From: Furcasterigmium furcatum
Taxonomy: Eukaryota; Ascomycota; Sordariomycetes; Glomerellales; Plectosphaerellaceae
Direction of reading: 5' to 3'
Length of the DNA: 64,000 nucleotides
Assembly (NCBI GenBank): GCA_001599815.1
Contig: BCIA01000005.1
Coordinates: forward strand, 4,658,472-4,722,471
Shown here: positions 22,399 to 33,351 of the stretch, piece by piece
Numbering within the stretch: the first letter of the stretch is position 1
How the letters are laid out: the number at the start of each line of letters is the position of its first letter
Translations under genes and position numbers: made by a program
Notes under the pieces: generated by a model
Databases searched by the model: none
What the model saw: only the letters and a program-made list of their open reading frames with translations
What the model was told of the DNA's origin: nothing

Positions 22399-23507
22399 AT
22401 GCCTTCCACCAGGACTTCCGGCATTATCGCCGCCCTGGCCTCGGCCGCCCTGGTCTCGGCCCACGGCCACGTGGACTGGATCGTCATCGATGGCGTTCGC
22501 TACCGGGGCTACGACTCTCCTGCTTTCCCTTGTAAGATCTACCAGTCGATGTGTATCTTGGCTTGATAGGCTAACTCGAAGATCCTCCAGACCAGCCCAA
22601 CCACGCCCCCGTGATCGGATGGAAGGTCAACGTCCCCGACAACGGCTTCGTCGAGCCGGCCAAGTTCGGCCACCCCGACATCATCTGCCACACCGACGGT
22701 GTCCCCGCGCCCGTCCACGCCGAGGTGAAGCCCGGCTCCAAGCTCCTCTTCCAGTGGGACACCTGGCCGGAGTCCCACCAGGGCCCCGTCATCGACTACA
22801 TCGCCCGCTGCAACGGCAACTGCGAGACCGTCGACAAGACGCAGCTCGAGTTCGTCAAGATCAGCGCCGAGGGCCTGATCGACAAGAGGCAGACGTACGG
22901 CTACTGGGGTGCCGACGTCCTCATCGACAACAACTTCTCCTGGGTCGTCCAGATCCCCGCGGATATCGCCCCCGGCAACTATGTCATCCGCCACGAGATC
23001 ATCGGCCTCCACGGCGGCGCCAACCCCAACGGCGCCCAGGCGTACCCCCAGTGCATCAACGTCAAGGTCACCGAGGGCTCCGGCACCTGGGTCCCCACCG
23101 GCGGCGTCAAGGGCACCGACCTGTACAAGGCCAACGACCCCGGCGTCCTCTTCAACCTCTTCATGCCCTTCACCTCCTACCAGATCCCCGGCCCCGCCAT
23201 CCGCCCGGGCGTCTCCTCGACCGCCTCCCAGGTCTCGACCACCCACACCGCCGTCGGCACTCCCACTGCCCCCGGCCCGGCTCCCACCAACCCTCCCCCG
23301 GCGACGACCACCACCAGCACCGCCCAGACCACTCTCGCCACCTCCACCCGCACCTCCACCAGCTCCTCCAGCACTCCTACCCAGACCGGCGGCCCTACCG
23401 CTCCCCAGTGGGGCCAGTGCGGCGGCCAGAACTGGACCGGCCCGACCGTCTGCGCTGCGGGCTCGACCTGCACCGTCCTCAATCCCTTCTACCACCAGTG
23501 CGTTTGA
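22399..23507 (+). CDS. AA9 lytic polysaccharide monooxygenase with Ser/Thr linker and CBM1
   Basis: Secreted copper monooxygenase acting on cellulose or related glucans. Two exons (22399-22531, 22591-23507; 59-bp intron) give 349 aa. Signal cleavage after LVSA exposes His22 (HGHVDW), the first copper ligand; the second lies in ESHQGP. The core ends with YQIPGPAIRPG at about residue 240. A linker of about 70 residues rich in Thr, Ser and Pro carries a C-terminal CBM1 (WGQCGGQNWTGP...NPFYHQCV). Codon use is extremely C-ending, as in highly expressed fungal genes. It differs clearly from the AA9 at 7.8 kb (different core and linker), so the two are not recent duplicates. It ends 280 bp from the convergent GMC gene. 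Confidence 0.95.
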
Positions 23508-23787
23508 GCATTTAGCACTCAAGCTCCCATTGAGGCCGCGGCAACGATGGAATGAGGCTTTGCATCGGGGAGGGAGAGACATGAAGAAAGGAGGACTTGA
23601 CCACATGTACGAATGAGGACAGAGAGTCCAGAGCCTAGATAGAATCACATCATCCGAGTCTCGTCGAAGTAAACCTGCTGGCACGTTTGCGGTCGCCAAT
23701 TATGATGTATTCGATGCTTCTCCTGGTAATATGTTCATGTTCTTACAGCCAACGCTCTGCTCTCCGGTCTTCGGCTGCCCACGCAGC

Positions 23788-25549
23788 TCAATGTCTGCTC
23801 TCGTCCAGGCCATACTCGGCGATCAGCTTCTCCGCGCACGTCATGCCCGTGAAGTACGCGACGGACTGGATGTGGCAGCTCGCGATGATGGGGACGACGC
23901 TCATGTCCGCCACGCGCAGGTTGTCGATGCCCATGAACCGGAAGCTGCTGTCAACGACGGCGTCCGCGTCGGCCGGCCTGCCCATCTTGACGGTGCCGGT
24001 CATGTGCCAGCTCGAGGAGATGGTCTGCCGCCAGTAGGCGAGGATGTCCTCGTCCGAGTCGCTCGCGGGGCCGGCGAGGGTGGCGACGTTGTCCTTGGCA
24101 TAGCCGTGGAACTTGGCGAAGCGGAGGGTCTCGCGGAGCGACTCGATGGCGGAGCGGCGGTCGAAGGGCGTGGACAGGAACTTTGGGTCGAACTTGAGGG
24201 GGGCGTCGGGGTCGGCGGATTGGAGGGTGACCTCGCCGCGGCTCTGGGCGTGGAAGTAGAACGACATGAGGCACGAGTAGTTGATGTTGTCCTTGGGGAA
24301 GCCCGGGATGAACCAGTGGATGGGGAAGTGCGTGATGATCTCGTAGTGAGGGACCGTCTCCTTGGAGAGATACGCCTGTTCCTCGGCAGGGAGGGCCTTG
24401 AACTCCTCCGAGGCGACGAGCTTGTCCAGCTTGAACCAGCCGATGCCCATCTCGCAGGCGAACTTCGCCCAGGGACCCGTGCGGTCCTTCTTCCACTGCT
24501 CGAGCGCCGCGTCCATGGCCTTCTGGTCGCCGTAGAAGGGGGCGCGCTCGGTGACGGCGTCATCTGAGCGCTTGAACACCATCGGGGAGAACATGTGGTC
24601 TCGGAGGCCTTGACCAACGGCTGGGACATCTTTGACGACGGGAATTCCGAAGGATTCCAGCTGGTTGCGGGGACCTATGCCCGAGTGCATAAGGATCTTG
24701 GGGTTGTTGAGCGTTCCAGCGGAGAGGATGACCTCCTTCGACGCTCGGTCTGTGAGACGGTCAGCACCAGTGAAGAGATCTTGCTGATGATGGCTTACAC
24801 TGCTTTCCATTGGACTCGACACCAACAGCTTTCATTCCTTCCAAGATCACCCGCTGGACAGGCGACGCCGTGACCACCGTCAGGTTCTCGGGCCGAGGGG
24901 TGAGCAGGTCGTTCGCGGTGGACCGGCGCCCCTTGTAGCTCGAGTTGATCAGGACAGACATGCCGATCGGATCGCCCGAGTTGTGATCAGGGTTCAGGGG
25001 GAACCCAGCCTCCTCGAAGGTGTCGAGCAGTGGCACGAGGTCGCTCTCCCACTCCCCGGCGTAGGCGACATGCAGCTTGCCCGACTGCCCGTGGTTCGCG
25101 GGGTCCGGCGCCGCATACTTGCTGCTGATACCCGCGGGGATCTCGGTGTGGAAAGTCACCAGGTCCTTGTACCGCCGGTGCATCTCCTTCCAGGCGAAGT
25201 CCCCGTCGCCGACGATGCGCGCCCACTCCTCGTAGTCGTCGCGGGCCCCGATGGAGAAGACGCCAAAGTTGATCGCGCTGGAGCCCCCGAGGCCCTTGCC
25301 TCTCGAGTAGTCGAGTTCGCGGTCGTCGCAGTCCTTCTGGGGCGCCGTCTTGTAGCCCCAGTTCATGTCCTTGTTCAGGAAAGTCTGCCAGCGCTGGCCG
25401 TCGACACGCAGGTTCTCGTCGTCGTTGGCGCCCCCGGCTTCCAGGAGGAGGACGGTCGGCCTCGCCCGAGAGTTCGCGAGGCCGGCGGCGAGAGAACTTC
25501 CAGCCGGGCCGCTGCCGACAATGATGAAGTCGTACGTCGAAGACGCCAT
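23788..25549 (-). CDS. GMC oxidoreductase (AA3-like FAD enzyme)
   Basis: Flavin alcohol or sugar oxidoreductase of the glucose-methanol-choline family. Two exons (25549-24799, 24749-23788; 49-bp intron) give 570 aa. The N-terminus has the FAD dinucleotide motif GSGPAGSSLAAGL at about residue 12; GKGLGGSSAINFG and KEVILSAGTLNNP are the two GMC signatures. The catalytic His is in SSWHMTGTVKMG and a second His in the C-terminal SCHIQSVAY, giving the His-His pair. No signal peptide is visible before the FAD motif, so the enzyme may be intracellular; this weakens, but does not exclude, a role with the secreted AA9 next to it. The substrate cannot be named. A TATAAAA box lies about 130 bp upstream. 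Confidence 0.93.
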
Positions 25550-26235
25550 GACTGCCAGTGGTGTAAGTGAGTGGGTGTTTGGGCGAGTGAGTCGCGCTTG
25601 GATCTCAGGTCGGAATCGTTCCCTGCGCCGCTTGATGCATTGGAGGAAAGGAAGAGACGATGCCCTGAGCAGGCTATTTTATACTACGCCCGAGAAGCGC
25701 ATCTTGTACGCGACGAGCCTACGACACACACGAGCCGTTAGTAAATGCCGATGCGCCCGACGATCTCGTCCCATGTCTTAGCTCCAGGTCTCACCGCGGC
25801 GGGCGCCGCGATGCAAGCGACGCGCCCGATGCCGTGCATCCACGTGCGAAACGACGAAAAGTGTCCGGCAAACTGACCCGACTTGAGCGCCGTTGGAAGA
25901 GGGAGCAGCAAGGTAAGGAGGCTTGGCTTGCTGGGCAGTAAGCGCCCATGAGGTCGAGGCCGTCGACAACAAGGGGAGCTCAGCTCGTCTCTGGCAAGCT
26001 GAAATCACTGAATGCGGAGAAGTGAGGAGGCATGGCGGCGGTCATCCGGTCGATGTTGCGCCAGGGCGCTGCCGGGTATAGAGAGTTGACAAATAGTCGG
26101 GCACTTACAGGGAGGACTAACAACCTTGAAGTCAGCCACTCTCCTCACATCAGCCCCTTGGGGTCACTGGGCGCCCAGCCGTCAAAGCCAACTCGTTCGA
26201 TTATTCATCTTGGCCTTCTGGCGGGGTTCTTCAAG
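25550..26235. other. Divergent intergenic region, GMC and F-box genes
   Basis: Contains the GMC TATA box (TATAAAA, 25683-25677, minus strand) and the leader of the F-box gene. The F-box frame stays open upstream to an ATG at 26032, but that part resembles no protein. Confidence 0.45.
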
Positions 26236-27894
26236 ATGACTGAGGCTGACCGCCGCCGACTTACCCCCGACGCCCTGGGACAACATCGCGATCACCGAGA
26301 AGATCTGACATATGCGTCCAAAGGGCGGAGCTCGTCTTTGGGCAGGGAACGAACAAATTCCAAATCACCGTCGCTCAACACCGTCAGCAGGCCGGATCCG
26401 GCCAGGAGAGAGCATCGGAGGGATCTCAGCGCCCGGTCCCAGGACAGCACTCGGCTCGGCGTCTCCTCGACACTGATGATGGATCCGTCCCGGGTCTGTC
26501 TTCTTGGGCGTCTGCCCGAAGAAGTCCTCGATAGGATCCTTGTCGAGCTCACCGAGCCGGATGATGAAGATCACATGTTCATGCGCCGGGCGCGACTTGT
26601 CTGCCAGCAATGGAACAGGCTCATCATCCCCCATGTCTTCCGGACGATCCGCCTCCGACATACGCTCGACGACGACAATGTCCGGTTCAGACCCTGGCAT
26701 GAGATGATCAACTCCGCAGTCGTCAGGCATGCCGTCCGCCGCGTTATTGTCCCCAGCCTCCCAGACAAGAAGTCCAGACTGCATGACCGCGAACCAAACC
26801 GCGGATTGTTGGCCGGCTTCCACCCGAGCTTCATCGATGCCATCCAGCGCATCAAGGAGCTGCCGGCTGTCAACGCCGTCGACGTGCGCTTTTCACCGCA
26901 CTGCCTGGGATACGAACCCGGGCCGGATAATGATGATCCCGTCGAGACGAAAGCATCACGCTTCCTCACGCTGAGATCCGTCTTCGAGGCGATCGAGCTG
27001 CGCCGCCAATTCGGCGCCGAACACGGCTACTCTGAGATCGACTCTCTAACGCTACACAATCTACAGAACGACAAGCAACCGAGCTTTGTGGCATCAGACT
27101 TATTCAAGTCCGTCACAAGCACCGTCAAGAAGCTGCAACTCCTCATCACCGTGCAGTGCACCGAGCGAACCGCCGGCTGGGATATATACGCCATCGAGCG
27201 GCTGGAGTACGAGCCTCACCTGCAGACGGAACTACTCCCGCAGCTGGCCGAGAACCTCAACTCTCTAACACTCGGCTTCCATGAGCCCTGGGGCGTGGCA
27301 GCCGGCTCCTTCGACGGCCAGGGCCTCCTCTTCCCGCGGCTCAGGACCCTCCACCTCATCAAGTTCGTCATCGGCCACCACGACCAGATCGACTGGATCC
27401 TGGACCAGAAGTCCATCACCTGCCTCCGCCTCGACCAGTGCTACATCGCGAGCCACCTGGCGTTCAACGAGGTCAGCCTGCGGACCTGGCGCACGCCCGT
27501 CCACGACTGGCAGCGCCCGCCCGAGCTCGACTCGTTCATGGTCGACGTCGCGGTCTACTTCTTCCCGGGAACCTGGGAGGAGGTCTTCGACCGCATCCGC
27601 GCCGGCCTCCTGGAGCTGCGCGATTTCCGCTTCGACCAGAAAGGCGTCTCCAATAACTACCACTTCTTCAACCCCTCCGACATGCGCGCCGACCTCGTGA
27701 AGAACAGGTACATCATCTTCAACATGGACAAGTGGGAGATGCCGCACCACGCGATCGGATGGGTGGAGCTGGACCGCGGGGAGGCCGATATCGACGCCTG
27801 GACGGAGGCGAGGCGCGGCGGTCGGGCGGAGGAGACCCGGGAGGGCGATCTACGGGGACTGAGGGATCTCATGGAGACGGTCGGGAACCAATAA
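26236..27894 (+). CDS. F-box domain protein
   Basis: Probable substrate adaptor of an SCF ubiquitin ligase. Single exon, 552 aa from the ATG at 26236; the frame is open from 26032 (620 aa) and that start cannot be excluded. The first 90 residues are polar and probably disordered. The F-box follows at about 95-145 (LGRLPEEVLDRILVEL...RLVCQQWNRLIIPHVFRTIRL). The remaining 400 residues have irregular Leu-rich segments (LNSLTLGF, LRTLHLIKF, ITCLRLDQCYI) like those of fungal F-box proteins with poorly defined LRRs. The stop lies 37 bp from the end of the convergent 2EXR gene. Targets are unknown. Confidence 0.82.
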   Translation: MTEADRRRLTPDALGQHRDHREDLTYASKGRSSSLGRERTNSKSPSLNTVSRPDPARREHRRDLSARSQDSTRLGVSSTLMMDPSRVCLLGRLPEEVLDRILVELTEPDDEDHMFMRRARLVCQQWNRLIIPHVFRTIRLRHTLDDDNVRFRPWHEMINSAVVRHAVRRVIVPSLPDKKSRLHDREPNRGLLAGFHPSFIDAIQRIKELPAVNAVDVRFSPHCLGYEPGPDNDDPVETKASRFLTLRSVFEAIELRRQFGAEHGYSEIDSLTLHNLQNDKQPSFVASDLFKSVTSTVKKLQLLITVQCTERTAGWDIYAIERLEYEPHLQTELLPQLAENLNSLTLGFHEPWGVAAGSFDGQGLLFPRLRTLHLIKFVIGHHDQIDWILDQKSITCLRLDQCYIASHLAFNEVSLRTWRTPVHDWQRPPELDSFMVDVAVYFFPGTWEEVFDRIRAGLLELRDFRFDQKGVSNNYHFFNPSDMRADLVKNRYIIFNMDKWEMPHHAIGWVELDRGEADIDAWTEARRGGRAEETREGDLRGLRDLMETVGNQ

Positions 27895-27931
27895 ACATAC
27901 GCATCAAGGCAGGATCTATTCACCTCGCCCG

Positions 27932-28756
27932 TCAATAGTCAAATACCCTGACAGTAGAGTGCCCAAAGTCCGTCGGCGCCCCCCTCCGCAGCAGCCACCA
28001 GCCGACGATCTCGGGAACCCCCTGCTCGAGCCCCAGCGCATCAAAGGTCTTGACCACCTCCGCGCGCACCTGGTCCCACGTCCTGTGCCCGCTCTCGATG
28101 GGGATCACCGTCCCGCCCGGCAGCGGCACGACGTCGATCGGCAGCGTCTTGAACGGCCGGGGCTCCCTGCCCCAGGGGAACCCCCCTTGGTGCCGGATCA
28201 CGGGCAGGATGTAGTGCAGCGTCGTGACGAGCGGCACGTGCGCGCGGATGGCCTCCATCGTCGCGGTCCAGTGGCCCCTCATCGCGTCGGACGAGTACTC
28301 CTCCAGCGGCAGCGTCCCGTTCCGGAGGAACCAGCGCCACTCGACGCCCATGTGCTTCGCCCTGCGGAGGCCCGGGACCCGCCTGAACTTGGACGCCGGC
28401 TGCGACGACTCCGCCGCCCGGCCGAAGGCGCTGCGGTTGTCGCGGTCGAAGTACAGCACGTCCTTCTCCGGGTTGAAGTAGACGCCGGGGACTGTCTCGC
28501 GGCCGGGCGGCTGGCTGAAGTAGAAGCACCCAGACCTGCGGGCGGCCTCGCGGGCCTCGACGCAGACCTGGGGGACTGCCGGGGGCGGGTGCCGGTAGTG
28601 GAAGAGGAGGTGGTGGCTGACGTTTGCGCAGGACTCGTCCCGCTGTGTCTTGTGGACGTGGAAGACGCGGTGGTCCGGCAGGGCCATGACCCAGATCTGG
28701 TCTCGTATCTCAGGAGGGAGGTCCATTAACCGGAAGGGGGTGGATGTATCGCCCAT
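27932..28756 (-). CDS. 2EXR domain-containing protein
   Basis: Single exon, 274 aa from the ATG at 28756. The 2EXR domain is a short fungal motif of unknown function that starts with a hydrophobic-Pro-Pro-Glu-Ile-Arg pattern; here it reads FRLMDLPPEIRDQIWVMAL, followed by PPAVPQVCVEAREAA. The frame is open upstream to 29086, giving up to 384 aa with a Pro/Ser/Thr/Glu-rich, probably disordered N-terminus, so a longer protein is possible. No catalytic motif is seen. It lies tail to tail with the F-box gene, close enough that the transcripts may overlap. Confidence 0.75.
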   Translation of the reverse strand: MGDTSTPFRLMDLPPEIRDQIWVMALPDHRVFHVHKTQRDESCANVSHHLLFHYRHPPPAVPQVCVEAREAARRSGCFYFSQPPGRETVPGVYFNPEKDVLYFDRDNRSAFGRAAESSQPASKFRRVPGLRRAKHMGVEWRWFLRNGTLPLEEYSSDAMRGHWTATMEAIRAHVPLVTTLHYILPVIRHQGGFPWGREPRPFKTLPIDVVPLPGGTVIPIESGHRTWDQVRAEVVKTFDALGLEQGVPEIVGWWLLRRGAPTDFGHSTVRVFDY

Positions 28757-29593
28757 TGTATCTGTCGTTCCAGGCTCCGGTGCGTCCTCGGACCGTGGGT
28801 TGTCGGGCTGTGAACTGGTGGCTGATGAGGGGTCTGGCGGTGTTGGCTCCGTTGGTTGATCAGGGGGAGGCGACAGGAGGTCGAACACGCCCAGCGTGCA
28901 CGGTGCCGCTCGCGGCCGCCCGGACAGCACATTTTGGCGCACGATGTACTGGTTCAGCCTCGATACTGCAGACATGTTGCCACCATTTGTCGCCGTTTGT
29001 GTCAAAGGCAGCGCCGTGCAGAGCGGCAGGGCCGAGATGAAATATATCCAGCAGGCAGACCGAGGGCTGCCTGAACAACGCGTCACCGAGGCGGCGCCTC
29101 ATGTCTCGAAGAGCGTCGAGGGGGCTGGCGATAGCTGGAGCCTGAGAGGCAAACCGCCGGACACTTTCAAGACACCACCAGGCAACAAGCCAAGCAGTGG
29201 TGGTGGCTTGATCCAGCAAGGGTCACAGGCATCGATCACATCTCGAAGAAATCTCATTCGTCCATGACGATCATTGCTCAATTCTCGACTCTGCGAACTA
29301 TCGCACTGCTATGGAAACGTACAAGTATCTCTCATCTCTCTGCGGTCTCGATCCGTTCGTTCGATCCGATGCAAAAACGTACACACTGACTGACTGTCTG
29401 TCATGCTAAAGAAAAACACATTTCGCGCCGGGCCACATGCTGTTCCTGTAGTGACTGAGGGTATTTTCGAACCAAAAAACGCCGCCTCCGGGCGCATCAA
29501 AAGCCGCACCGAGTATGTCGAACCAAAGAACCGAACCGAACCGCGCGCCGTGCCAAATATGCGAACCTGTGTGATGTGTGAATGCAATACGCT
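28757..29593. other. Intergenic region upstream of the 2EXR gene
   Basis: Holds the possible N-terminal extension of the 2EXR gene (to 29086), its promoter, and the 3' flank of the Ca2+-ATPase gene. No other feature was seen. Confidence 0.45.
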
Positions 29594-32500
29594 CTAAGCC
29601 CCCTTTTCGACGTCCCTCTCCTCGGGGGAGATGATTATGGCCGGTGCCGCGATGGCCGGCGCGTCCTCGGACGTCTTTTTGTTTTTCTCGTCCAGGCCGA
29701 GCCCCTGGAGCTGCTGCGGCTCCCTCTCGCCGGCGGGGCGCTCGGCCTGGCCCTCCTTGTTTGCTTCCTCCTTTTCCTCGTCCTCCTCCTTCTTCTTGAA
29801 GACCGACCTCCATGCGGTCTTGAAGGGCTTGCCGATGGCCGAGAACAGCCTCGAGGTGTACCGGGCGACGGGGCGGTAGACGAACAGCCACGGCTTGGCG
29901 ACGACGGCGACGACGGCGCCGAACCACGCATCGGGGAAGATGCGGATGAGAATGGCCATGGGGATGGACACCAAGGCCAAAACGACGCAGATGGCCCACT
30001 GCGTGCCGTCAATAGGGGTGATGCTGAAGGCCTCGCCTCCGACGTAGATGATGGCGACCTGCGCGCCGACCATGATGCAGTTGATGCCGATGAAGAACTG
30101 ATTGCGGTGGATGCCCTCGAAGATGTTGAACTTGTTGTCGAGCCGCCTGTTGTTGAACTCGTTGAAGATCTGCATCCAGACGAACGTGTTGAAGATCATG
30201 GTGTCGAGCTCCTTTTGCTGGGTCGAGTTGCTGGCGTCGTAGCCGAGGATCGTCGAGCCGGCGAAGTGGAGGATCAGCGTCGCGGTCAGCTGGAAGATGG
30301 CCTGACCGATGATCATCTTCCACATGTTGAGCGTGATGAGCGGCGAGCTCTTTCCCTGGGGCTTGCGGTTGAGGATTTTCTCCGTCGGGGGGTCCGTGGC
30401 GAGCGCCAGGGCCGCGAAGGTGTCCATGATGAGGTTGACCCAGAGCAGCTGGACGGCGGTGAGGACCGACTTCATCTCCGGGTGGGACACGGCGGAGATG
30501 AAGGCCAGGAGCACAGCGGTGATGTTGACGGTGATTTGGAACTGGGAGAGTCAGTCAGTACGGGCGAGAAGAATGGATCGTCTGCGAACGGGATGCTTAC
30601 CTGGAGGAACTTCTGGACGGCGTCGTTGACCGCGCGACCCCATTTCAGGGCCGTCAGGATCGAAGTGAAGTTATCGTCCATCAGCACAATAGCAGAGGCC
30701 TCCTTGGCCACTTCCGTGCCGCTGATACCCATGGAGAATCCAACATCGGCAGCCTTCAGCGCGGGGGCGTCGTTGGTACCATCGCCAGTCACGGCGACAG
30801 TCTCGTCCATGGCCTTGAGCTGCGTGACCAGGATCCTCTTGTCCTCGGGGGAAGAGCGGGCAAGAACCTGGAGAAGGGGAAGCTTCTCCCTCATCTGCTC
30901 CTCGGTCAGGGTTCTGAAGACGGGGCCCTCCATGATGAGGCCGCCGTCGGTGTAGATGCCGCACTCCGTAGCGATCGCCTGGGCAGTGATGGCGTTGTCG
31001 CCGGTGACCATCCTGACGGTGACGCCAGCGCCTTGGGCCTTGCGAACAGCCTCGGGCACACCGGGGCGAACAGGGTCCTGGATACCAACAACGCCGAGGA
31101 ATGTCAGGTTCTTCAGAACAGCTGCCAGGTCGGCGTGGCCATCCTTGGACTCGACGTTCGCGGGAGGCCAGCACGGGTAGTCCTGGTAGACCAGCGCGAT
31201 GGTGCGCAGGGACTGGCGGGCGTAGTCGTTGATGGTGCTCCTCAGCTTCTCGCGGGCGAACTCGTCCATGGGCTCGAGCTGCAGGGAGTGGATGTCGGTC
31301 TTGGTGTCGCAGTAGTCCAGCAGAATCTCCGAGGCGCCCTTGACGAGCAGCCTGAAGCCCTCGCCGCCGCGGAGCCTGATGACGGCGCCCATGCACTTCT
31401 TGCTCGAGTCGAAGGGCATCATCTGGACGACCTCCTCGTTGGCGCGGGTCTCGGGGAGAGACTGCATGCCGAGATGAGTCTTCGCGAGGGTAAGCATGGC
31501 GGTCTCCGTCTTGGATCCGATGAACGTCGCCTCTCCGCCCTCGACACCCTCGAAAGCGGTCGAGTTGATGGCGACAGACTGGACGATGAGGGTCTTGGCC
31601 TCATCCGAGATGTGCGTGACAAACTTGGAAATGCCGCCATCCTTCTCCGAGTCGTTCTTGGAGAAGTTGGCCGTGCCGAAGGTGCCAGACACCACCGTCA
31701 TCTTGTTGGTAGTCAGGGTGCCGGTCTTATCGGAGCAGATCGTGGTGGCGTTGCCCATGGTCTCGCAAGCCCGGAGCACGCGCACCAGGTTCTTCTCCTT
31801 GAGCAGGCGGTTGGTCGCGAAAGCCAGGGCCAGGGTCACCGCAAGCGGCAAACCCTCAGGCACGGCCACGACAATGACGGTGATGGCCACGATCAGGATA
31901 TCCATGAACTGGCTGCCCTTCTCCGAAGCGGTGGCATCGTTGGTGCCAAGCTGGCCGATGAACCTGAAGAGCAGCACGAAGAACAGCAGGGCGGCGGAAG
32001 CGAAACCGAGCTTCGCGATGGCCATGGCCAGGCCGCCCAGCTTCTTCTGCAGGGGCGTCGGGTCCATCTCGGTCCTCACAGACATCATGATCTTACCGAA
32101 GCTGGAGTTGGTACCAACCGAGGTAGCGACGAAGGTGCCAACACCCTCGAGGACCTTGGCTCCGGAGATGATGAAGGGGTCGAGGTCCCTGGGGGGGTTT
32201 CCGCTCCTCAGCATCTGGTAGGCCTGCTCGCCCGCCGTCTTCTTGAGGGCATCGGATTCGCCGGTAGCCGAGGATTCGTCGCACTTCACGTCATGCCCTT
32301 CGATGAAGATGCCGTCCACGGGGACCAGGTCACCGGGCTCCAGGTGAATGACATCGCCGACCAGGATGTCATGAACGTTGACCATGTAGGACCTGCCTGA
32401 GCGGATCACCTTGATCTCCCTGTCGTCCTTCTTGGCGTTGAGCTTGACAAAGGCACGCTCCTTCTGCCAGTCGTTGAGGGAGCCGACGAGGGTAACGATG

Positions 32501-33351
32501 AGGATGGCGACACAGATGGCGACGCCCTCCACCCAGTCGACGCCTCCACCGTGGCTCACGGTCTCGTAGATGCCAAGAGCGAGCGAGATGACAGCGGCTC
32601 CGGTGAGCAGGATGAGGACCGGGTCCTTGTACGCCTCCCATGCAAGCTTCCAGAGGGGCGTCGCCTTCTTCGCGGGGAGGGTGTTGCGGCCGAAGATGCG
32701 GATTCTGTCTTCGAACCCGTCTCCTTCGGTGTGGTGCGGCTTCTGCCCGTGGACGCCAGCAGGCAGCTGATAGGACGGGGCCTTGTTGCCTGTCGCATCC
32801 TGGAATGTCACGGAGCCTGATACCTTGGTCTCGTCCCCACTGAGACCGGCCTTGAGATCCGTCTGCAGTCCCTTGGCGATGCCGCTGAGACCGCCCAGGG
32901 CGTGGAAGGCCGACAAGGATTTCGGGTTGAGCATTTTGTTGAGCTGTCCGGGACTGAAGGCGAAGGGGCTGTTCTCCACGTGGAAGTCCCCTTCCGCGCC
33001 GGGGTCCGGACGGAGGGCGGATTCAACATCTTCGATGAGGACGCTGGAGCTCCTGGAACGTATACTGGGGGCGATAGTGCTTCCGCCCAAAGGCGTGAGG
33101 AATGGGTTAGAGTGCGTTGATATTGTCGGCGAGGGGGCTATCGTCTCGTCGTCCCCTGACGAGCGAGGCCTGGATGTGCTGAGGTGAAGGCCGGGTGGTG
33201 CCAGGCTGTCGGCGCGGTTCCGTCTTGATGACTGCACGTCGGGCGACGTGGTGACGGGAGGGTTAGCCGGGGGTTCATCCTCATCTGGCGTTTGTAATGT
33301 GGGTGTCTCGATCGTCAGCCGGGGAGGCGTCAAGCCGTTGCTGTTCGCCAT
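29594..33351 (-). CDS. PMC1-like P-type Ca2+-transporting ATPase (type IIB)
   Basis: Pumps Ca2+ out of the cytosol, in fungi usually into the vacuole, using ATP. Two exons (33351-30601, 30541-29594; 59-bp intron) give 1232 aa. A cytosolic N-terminus of about 230 residues, rich in Ser, Pro and Thr, precedes the pump core. Visible motifs are TGES (363-366), PEGLP (498-502), the phosphorylated Asp541 in DKTGTLT, KGASE, TGDN and TGDGTNDAP. M5 and M6 helices carry NITAVLLAF and LLWVNLIMDTFAALALATDPP, typical of PMCA-type pumps. The charged C-terminal tail (KKKEEDEEKEE) follows the last helix. The intron lies just before M5. The single-Ca site and long N-terminus fit the yeast Pmc1 branch rather than the SERCA or Pmr1 types. 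Confidence 0.95.

Noticed and set aside
24987..25226. Arg-rich frames antisense or offset to the GMC gene
   Set aside because: Typical shadows caused by strong third-position C/G bias.
26032..26235. N-terminal extension of the F-box protein
   Set aside because: Open frame without similarity; the ATG at 26236 has an equally good context. Not excluded.
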